Shown here one piece after another: positions 57,885 to 64,000 of a stretch of 64,000 nucleotides of DNA (position 1 is the first letter of the stretch; the number at the start of each line of letters is the position of its first letter). The DNA is from Erodium maritimum (taxonomy: Eukaryota > Streptophyta > Magnoliopsida > Geraniales > Geraniaceae): contig OY997588.1 in assembly GCA_963921825.1 (NCBI GenBank), positions 136,307,203 to 136,371,202 of the forward strand. Reading direction: 5' to 3'. Position numbers and translations under genes: made by a program. Below the pieces are notes generated by a model that made no database searches, was not told the DNA's origin, and saw only the letters and a program-made list of their open reading frames with translations.

Positions 57885-60800
57885 GGATAAGGCTCTGGGA
57901 CCATTTGGTCTTCCTTCAGGGGATGTGACGGATCATTTGAGCCCATTTCATGGGCTATTTTTATTTCTTTCACTCTTACTTCCCGTTTGACAAAGGAATG
58001 AACTCGAGTTTTATCATTTTTATTTGGAAAAACTCCATAAAACAACTATTGTTCGACTTTCTAGTACAATATAACTATAGAGGTTCTTATCGATCATAGT
58101 ACACAGTTACGTAAGTCAATTGTCAGAAACCATAAACGTCCGTCCAAAAACACAGAAAAGTTAACAGAATTGGCATGTGCTGCTCACGTGTTCAGTGAAT
58201 TGATTTTTAATGGCAGAAATACCCTCATTTTTCATTCTAATTCATTTGGCAAAAAAAAAATCAAACTTAGACCTCATTTGTACGAAATCAAAACCTTCAT
58301 GGACTCCGAAGGGTGAAAATTGAGTTCAATCTCTTCCTTGTTAGCTCGCTTAATCTAGTTCTGAGTTTTGCAAATTTGAAGCCTGAGTTCTCCATGAACC
58401 CAACACCAAAATCTAAAGTTGGAGTTCTTAAAATCGAAACCCAAATCTGGTGGCAGCGCAGTGAGAGAGGACGAGTGGAGGCGGCATGGTAGACGAGTTC
58501 TCACCGGAGTTCAAGCTCGGCAAGGCCGGATTTGGTTGCCGCTGAAGATCCCTCGCCGGAGAAGGAGACTGGATCTCGCCTCGCCTGAGCATGCACAGAG
58601 AACCAGTTTAGGTGAACTCAAGCAGATCTAAAGAAAACGACATTGAGGGACGACATGGAGCGCTGTGGGCTCAGGCTCACCGCCGGACCTCGACCTCCAT
58701 CCCCAAAATCGATCGATTTCCTTCAGCATCAACACGAAACTCAAGCCTTCTTTCTCCAGATCTGGTTCTCACAGAGAAAACGATGGTGCCTTTTATTTTT
58801 TAATTTATTTGTAAATATGTAAATCACTAAATATTAATTGAATCTTTTTTTAGTTTTTTTATATGTAAATATGTAAATTAATTATATAAAATCTCATATA
58901 TATATATATACATACATATATATATGATTTCATCTAAACACATTCCTTTATTTTCTAATAAAAGAAAATGGATAAAAAAAATAATTCATGAAAAATGAGA
59001 AGAATTGGAACACATCTTTTGACTTCCCTTTGACTTATCACATTCTTTGAGGGTATTAAGGTCATTGCGCGAACTCTGTTAGATGGCCGTTTTTTTGGAC
59101 GGCATTTTATGGTTTCTGACAATTGACTTACGTAACTGTGTACTATGATCGATAAGAACCTCTATAGTTGTAATTTGTACTAGGAAGTCGGACAATAGTT
59201 GTTTTATGGAGTTTTCCCTTTTTATTTCAAAGATCCCTAATATCTTTCGATTAACCTTACGACTGATTTGTATAAGATGTCGGTTAAGATCTTATCTAGG
59301 CGTTTGAAGAGGGTGATTGGCAACCTCATTAGTAGTGCTCAGTTTACACGTACCTAGGGAAGAGAGTTGGTGGATAGTTTTCTCGTTGCTATGGAGGTTT
59401 TGGGTTTTGTGGGTCGTACTCGTCAGTCAGCTTCAATGGTGAAGTTAGATTTCAAGAAGACTTTCAACAAGATCGATTGGTATTAATTGACTCGGGTGCT
59501 TCAGAGTATGGGTTTTGGTGGGAAATGGATTATGTCACCCTACTTATTCTTGATTGTTGCGAAGAGGTTTCACCAGGTCTTTGAGCATGGGATCAGGCGA
59601 TGGATATATATTGGTATCCGACCGGTCCAATCATTCAGGTTTCTCATCTTCGGTTTGTAGACAATACTCTCTTGTTCCTATAAAGAGGTGTGGGTCAGTT
59701 CCGCGCGATGAGGAGCATTCTGCACACTTTCGAGTTGGCATATAGTCTTCGGATTAACTTTGTGAATGATTCGATGTGTGATGCCCTCGCAGAGGCCCTA
59801 TAGTGTTCTTTGAGTTCTCTCTCGTTCACTTACCTTGGGTTCCCTCTTAGGAGCAATCCTAGGCTTGCTTCTTTTGGGATCCCGGTGATACAGAGGTATA
59901 GAGACTGTTTGGTAGTGTGGTGGACCCGGTTTATCTCATTGGGGGCGTCCTCTCTATAGAGCGACTCTACCTAGCATGTCGATCTTTTTAATGATTGTAT
60001 TTTGAGCCCCTAAGAAGGTAGGTCGTATGTTGGAGATACCTTAGAGGAGCTTCTTATGGTGTTCGCGCATGGAGAGGAGGTGTGTCTCTAACGTCCCATG
60101 GGAGGAGGTTTGTAGGTCAAAGGATTCATAGGGGCTTGGTGTTCGATCTCTTACATGTGTTAACTTGAGCATTCTCCTGAAATAGTAGCTACGTTTTGCT
60201 ACTGAGGTGTCTGCCTTTTGGAAGTAAGTTTCACATACTTGTTACGAATAGAGTGAGACGGAGTGGTACCTCGAATTGCTTACGATACCTTCACACTCTT
60301 TCTCGTTGTTCATTAGACATGTGGTGCAGTTAGCTCGGGACCTTAGTTTGGGAGAGTCTTTGAACTTCACACCTTGAGGTGAGAGATTGGTTCAAGGACT
60401 ACAGTCCACTTTTGGGAGGATCCTTGGTTTTTTTGATACATCCATAGAAACCCTATTTCCAAGGCTTTACAAGGTGGTGGAGGGTCGCCACGGGACGGTT
60501 GTTTAGTTTTTTTGTGGAAGGGGTGGGATTTCCCGTTTAGTAAGGATCTCTTTTGGATGTTGAGGCAATGAAGGATATTAGGGCTCGTCTGGTTGGGTTT
60601 CAGTTGGATCGCGAGCGTGCAGATTCGCCGATCTGGTCTTAGATTCATATAGGGTTTTCTACGCCTAGAGCTTTACATGTCGTAGTTAGGTGGGAGGCCC
60701 TTAGTGTTGTGCCTTAGGCATCCATGATTTGGTCTTCCCCGGTCACGCCCAATGTTTAAAAGATCACCTCTTTATTTTCCCAGGGTAAGTGCCTATTATT

Positions 60801-61290
60801 TATTTATTTTAGTGTATCAAGGGGTCCCAGTCTATCGGGATGATAATGTGTGATGTGAGACTTAGGTGGTGAGGATATCGGTCACCTGTTTTTCGCCTGT
60901 TTCGTGAACTTTGAGGGTTAGATCTCTAATCATGGCATGATGGGGTGTAGTGGGTTTTCTATTGTTGTCGTCTACTCTTTTTCTTGATTCTTGGACCTCT
61001 CTAGTGGGACTGACGAGGTTGGGGAGCTGTGTGGGTCGACACAAGCCTTTTCGGGTTACGGCATATCTAGTTGGAGCGCATTCGGCGAATTTTCTTAAAG
61101 TCAACTACTATCGAATCGAGCACCATTCTAGCTAGAGTTTAGCAAGGGTCTTTTTCTAATTTGAAGGGGGTCGGCCAGCAGTTTAGTATTTTCGATTGGA
61201 TTAAGTCTCCGGTTGTGGTATTGATTAAGAGTGTCTGAGGATTGATGTGTCATGTTCGAGGAGTTCAACACTTTTTAGTCCCTGAGTCTT
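57885..61290 (+). mobile_element. Degenerate LINE split by a Mutator-like element
   Basis: 57885-58025 reads WDKALGPFGLP and FPFDKGMNSSFIIF. After the insertion (59228 onward) it resumes with KIP, then MSVKILSRRLKRVIGNLIS, AMEVLGFVGRTRQSA, KLDFKKTFNKIDW (RT motif A) and, near 59645, RFVDNTLLF where YADD is expected. Downstream coding is reduced to short pieces (59870-60150) and a possible RNase H start near 61300. Stops in every frame. 3' end and TSD not found. Confidence 0.7.
58026..59218. mobile_element. Non-autonomous Mutator-like element, 1,193 bp, exact 9-bp TSD
   Basis: TSD TTTTTATTT lies at 58017-58025 and 59219-59227. Ends read GGAAAAACTCCATAAAACAA and, reversed, GGGAAAACTCCATAAAACAA. 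TIRs are about 125 bp; the inner part (GAGGTTCTTATCGATCATAG, then ACGTAAGTCAATTGTCAG) is identical on both sides. No transposase. The interior includes a GC-rich segment at about 58430-58690 (with a 70-residue frame 58419-58631, Arg-rich) that contrasts with AT-rich surroundings and may be a captured host fragment; I could not identify it. Inserted inside the LINE RT. Confidence 0.93.
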
Positions 61291-61929
61291 CTTCGGTGGT
61301 TTTCTACTATTAAGTTTGGCGGGTGCTTGTTCGGTGGTTTACCATGGGCCGTTACATGATTTTGAGATGGTACGACAAATGAATCGAGTTATCCTCAGTC
61401 GAGAGACGCATAAAAAATCGAGTAAGATCTCATTCAATATATATGAGAACGTTTCAGCGAATTTTAGATTGTGTTCGAAAATATTTTTACACTTACACTT
61501 CAATTTTCATGTACTCCACTTATTGTAACTCAATTTCATACATTCCAATTTTCTATAATTCAATTTATGTACTTTACTTTTTGTGCTTTGCGATTTTTTT
61601 TCTCTATAAATAAGACATTTAACTATTTATTTTTTATCATTCTTTTCATTTTTATTCTCTATTGTTTTAAATTTTTGTTGTCCGTATTTCTTTTTCATGG
61701 AACTTTTCCCATTCAACTTATATTATTTTCCCAACAATGAAGTTTCCTTCCACCAACAATCTTCACGCAGGTCCCAATATTCTTAAAGTCCTCTTCTCAT
61801 TACAAACCCCAATTTCTTTTTCCCAAGTTTACAACATCACCCCCACATAGCTTGGTGAGAAACTTTTAAAATGCTTCAATTTTTTCCCAGTCCGAGACTT
61901 TTGTCGGGTGTACCCAAACTACAATGAGG
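61291..61929. other. AT-rich intergenic, nothing recognised
   Basis: T-rich 61550-61730. No gene or element border. Confidence 0.4.
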
Positions 61930-62345
61930 CTTAGAGATGAAGAAACAATTAGTCTCGTGAAGTCCAAAACGAAGGCATCTAGGATGAAATGGTCGGAGAA
62001 GGACGACGTTCGCCTTGTAAGTGCATGACTTAACAACTCGATTGATTATGTGTTGGGTAATACTAAAAATCTTAACAACATTGGAGTGTTGTGACGGATG
62101 AGTTCAATGAAACCCCACCAGTGTTGCAAACAGTTAAACAACTCAAGGACCATAGAGGAAAGACCAATGAAAAAGTGACACTTTTCCACAGAGCATGGAA
62201 ACAAATGAAGGTTGCTCATCCTACTGGTTACTCTGGTGATATGTTGATTGAGATGGCAAAGAAAAGTTACGAAGATGAAACAGATATACATTTATTCTAA
62301 AAACATTGGCCGAAATAAGTTAGAGATCGTTTAAAATGGGGAAAA
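61930..62345 (+). pseudogene. PIF/Harbinger ORF1-like (SANT/trihelix) pseudogene
   Basis: Pieces read KWSEKDDVRLVSA, NNSIDYVLGNT, then MTDEFNETPP, TVKQLKDHRGKTNEKVTLFHRAWKQ, and HPTGYSGDMLIEMAKKSYEDET, KHWP. This is the pattern of the DNA-binding accessory protein of plant Harbinger elements and its host-derived relatives (WT-EED--L--AW, LK-RW--IN-KV--F, SGYS--D---A). A frameshift (near 62080) and stops break it. No transposase ORF or TIR was found beside it. Confidence 0.6.
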
Positions 62346-63339
62346 ATACAACACATGATAAATAGACAAAGTTGGATGGGTCCGGGTCTTACACATCGAC
62401 ACAATGTCATTGATCTGGGCATCAAGAATCAAACGAGAAAGAGAGATCTCCACAAGTTCGACCTCAATGAATAAAGACATCAAAGATGGTCAAGATTATG
62501 CAAACAAAATTTGAAATGTTCAAAATGTATTGTGATTGTTCAAAGGTCGATGAGTCAACCATGACTCCAATGGGATTGCGGAAGCACTAAATGCAACTAT
62601 CGTTCTTGGAGTCATCAGTACCCGAATTTGAAAGTTCAAATTTATGTACTTCAATTCATGTATTTCAATTTTTATATGATTAATTCCACCTCACTACCCT
62701 AAACGTTTTAGATTCCATTTAAACTAACCTAATTTTTGTTGTCGTCTCGCTATCCTGGAGTTTTGTTTGTCTCAATTTAGCACCTTCCGTCCATAAAACC
62801 CCTCACTAACTGTCAAATTTTCAAAACCATGTCATTGACTTTTCAGAACAAAAAGCGGTGAAATGTCAATAATACCCTCCATTAACTTTAAAATTTTCAA
62901 AATGCACCATTATAATAAATTAACCATTATTTTCATTTAACTAATTTATTATATTTTAATAAATTTTCATTTATTTTTTATCTTTCATTTTTGTTGATTC
63001 AACCCTCTACCTTCACATAACTCATTTTTATAAAAAAAGTTTATATGTACTTTTGATATTTGAAATTAAATATTATATTTTTTTATCAGTATATGAATTG
63101 TTTAAGAAAAATTACCATATAAAAATGATAATAAAATAAACTAAAAAATGGAATAAACTAATACTAAAAATAATAAGTTTCTAGAGCATTCGTAGTCCTT
63201 GACCTGAAATAGAGAGGTTGAAAAGTAAAATAAAAATATTATCTTCTTTCAATCCCGCTAATAGACTTTTATTTGCAGTCCAAGATGCTGAAAGAAAAAC
63301 AAAATGTTTTTCTTTTATCTCTCAAATTATCTATCAACA
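62346..63339. other. AT-rich intergenic; possible single MITE arm
   Basis: 62670-62900 resembles one arm of the MITE type seen elsewhere (CACTACCCTAAACG, CACCTTCCGTCCATAAAACC), but no opposite arm was found in the window. The rest, 62900-63270, is strongly AT-rich. Confidence 0.4.
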
Positions 63340-64000
63340 TGTTTTTTTTATCGGCATTTTTTTTTATTAATAAAAAAGTAAACCTCTCACAAGTCGGAAG
63401 AGGAATACAGCTTTTAGATCCAACTACAGACCAAGCACAAAAAAGATCACCTAAAAGAAATACAACACGAGCATGGCGCTCATAAAACCTGACACGAGCA
63501 TGGCGCTCATAAACCTGACACAAGCATGGCGCTCATAAACCTGACACGAGCATGGCGCTCGGAATACAACCTTGAGCATGTCGCTCGGAATACGACCAAG
63601 AGCATGGCGCTCGGGAACCCAAAAGTGATCACCATGAAGCCCTGAGGGGAGTATAATCCAACTGACAAACCACACCGGAGAAGATCCAAGCCCTATCCTT
63701 GATTTGCTAAACCGACTCCCATCTCGATAGAGAGTCCAAATAAGGACATCAACTAAAATGCCGGCGGCCAACACCACTATCGGCTGAGACAGATCCGAAT
63801 TACCATACGGACCCTAACAAAAGGCTTCTGAAGGGCGAACAGCACCCATGGAACTCGCCGGCGGTCAACGCCTTTAACCGACGAGCTCGACCCACCACCG
63901 GATCGAGATGAAGCGAAACCAATTACTAAAGGAGTATGAACGAATAGGAGAGACTTAGCTTACCAAGGGAAAAGGACGAAGGCAACTTCAGAACTGACCA
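63340..64000 (-). mobile_element. Retroposon K, 3' part, runs off the window
   Basis: The plus strand TTTTTTATCGGCATTTTTT and the next 60 bases resemble the 3' end of retroposon C (both then have CTACAGACC). Contains GGCCAACACC at 63766 and a related CGGCGGTCAACGCC near 63860. GC-rich from 63450 on. The 5' end is beyond base 64000. Confidence 0.6.
63465..63618. repeat. 26-bp minisatellite in retroposon K, about 6 units
   Basis: The unit ACACGAGCATGGCGCTCATA plus six bases is repeated about three times, then as variants with GGAATACAAC. Every unit keeps GAGCATGGCGCTC, a 13-bp imperfect palindrome. Confidence 0.85.

Noticed and set aside
63465..63618. CRISPR-like array
   Set aside because: Units are contiguous with no unique spacers and this is plant DNA; it is a minisatellite.
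1..64000. tRNA, rRNA or snRNA genes
   Set aside because: A visual search for A/B-box or conserved rRNA blocks gave nothing convincing; tRNAscan-SE and Infernal would decide.

Overview
The window is nuclear DNA of a flowering plant, most likely a eudicot. The evidence is intron-containing genes with GT-AG borders, three protein families with clear plant relatives (a PAT13/PAT14-type DHHC S-acyltransferase, a DUF1442 protein and an LRR receptor-like kinase), and dense Copia, LINE, Mutator-like, hAT-like and PIF/Harbinger debris. I cannot name the species. Only three host genes can be supported in 64 kb; most of the rest is transposable-element sequence, much of it nested.

Layout. 1-6.2 kb: old retroposons, one split by a 3,044-bp solo LTR (1082-4125, target duplication ACTAA) that carries two tandem-repeat arrays. 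6.2-10.9 kb: a complete but coding-dead Copia element on the minus strand (6174-10896, TSD ACTAC). 13.8-18.1 kb: a second complete Copia element on the plus strand (13812-18126, TSD AATGG) that has lost most of gag and a catalytic Asp of reverse transcriptase. 20.0-24.2 kb: the DHHC S-acyltransferase gene (7 exons, 308 aa), with a Mutator-type MITE in intron 2. 24.8-33.5 kb: a cluster of GC-rich poly(A) retroposons on the minus strand, four with 11-17 bp target duplications and one nested in another; between them lie a Harbinger transposase fragment and a 389-bp MITE. 34.1-35.0 kb: the DUF1442 gene (2 exons, 218 aa), followed by a 445-bp solo LTR. 37.4-52.0 kb: LINE fragments on both strands, a hAT-type MITE, a Copia fragment, and the best-preserved LINE (47.0-51.96 kb). 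52.0-53.6 kb: a terminal-inverted-repeat transposon carrying a broken HSP90 fragment (Pack-MULE-like). 54.7-57.3 kb: the LRR receptor-like kinase gene (4 exons, 675 aa, predicted pseudokinase), minus strand. 57.9-61.3 kb: a degenerate LINE interrupted by a second long-TIR Mutator-like element (58026-59218, exact 9-bp TSD). 61.9-64 kb: a Harbinger ORF1-like pseudogene and the 3' end of another retroposon with a short minisatellite.

The three genes do not form a pathway. Their shared interest is order: from memory, relatives of the same families sit close together in two duplicated Arabidopsis segments (chromosome 2 and chromosome 3 ends), so this window may keep an older gene order expanded by transposons. 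All coordinates, TSDs and intron borders were read by eye; no alignment or database search was run.
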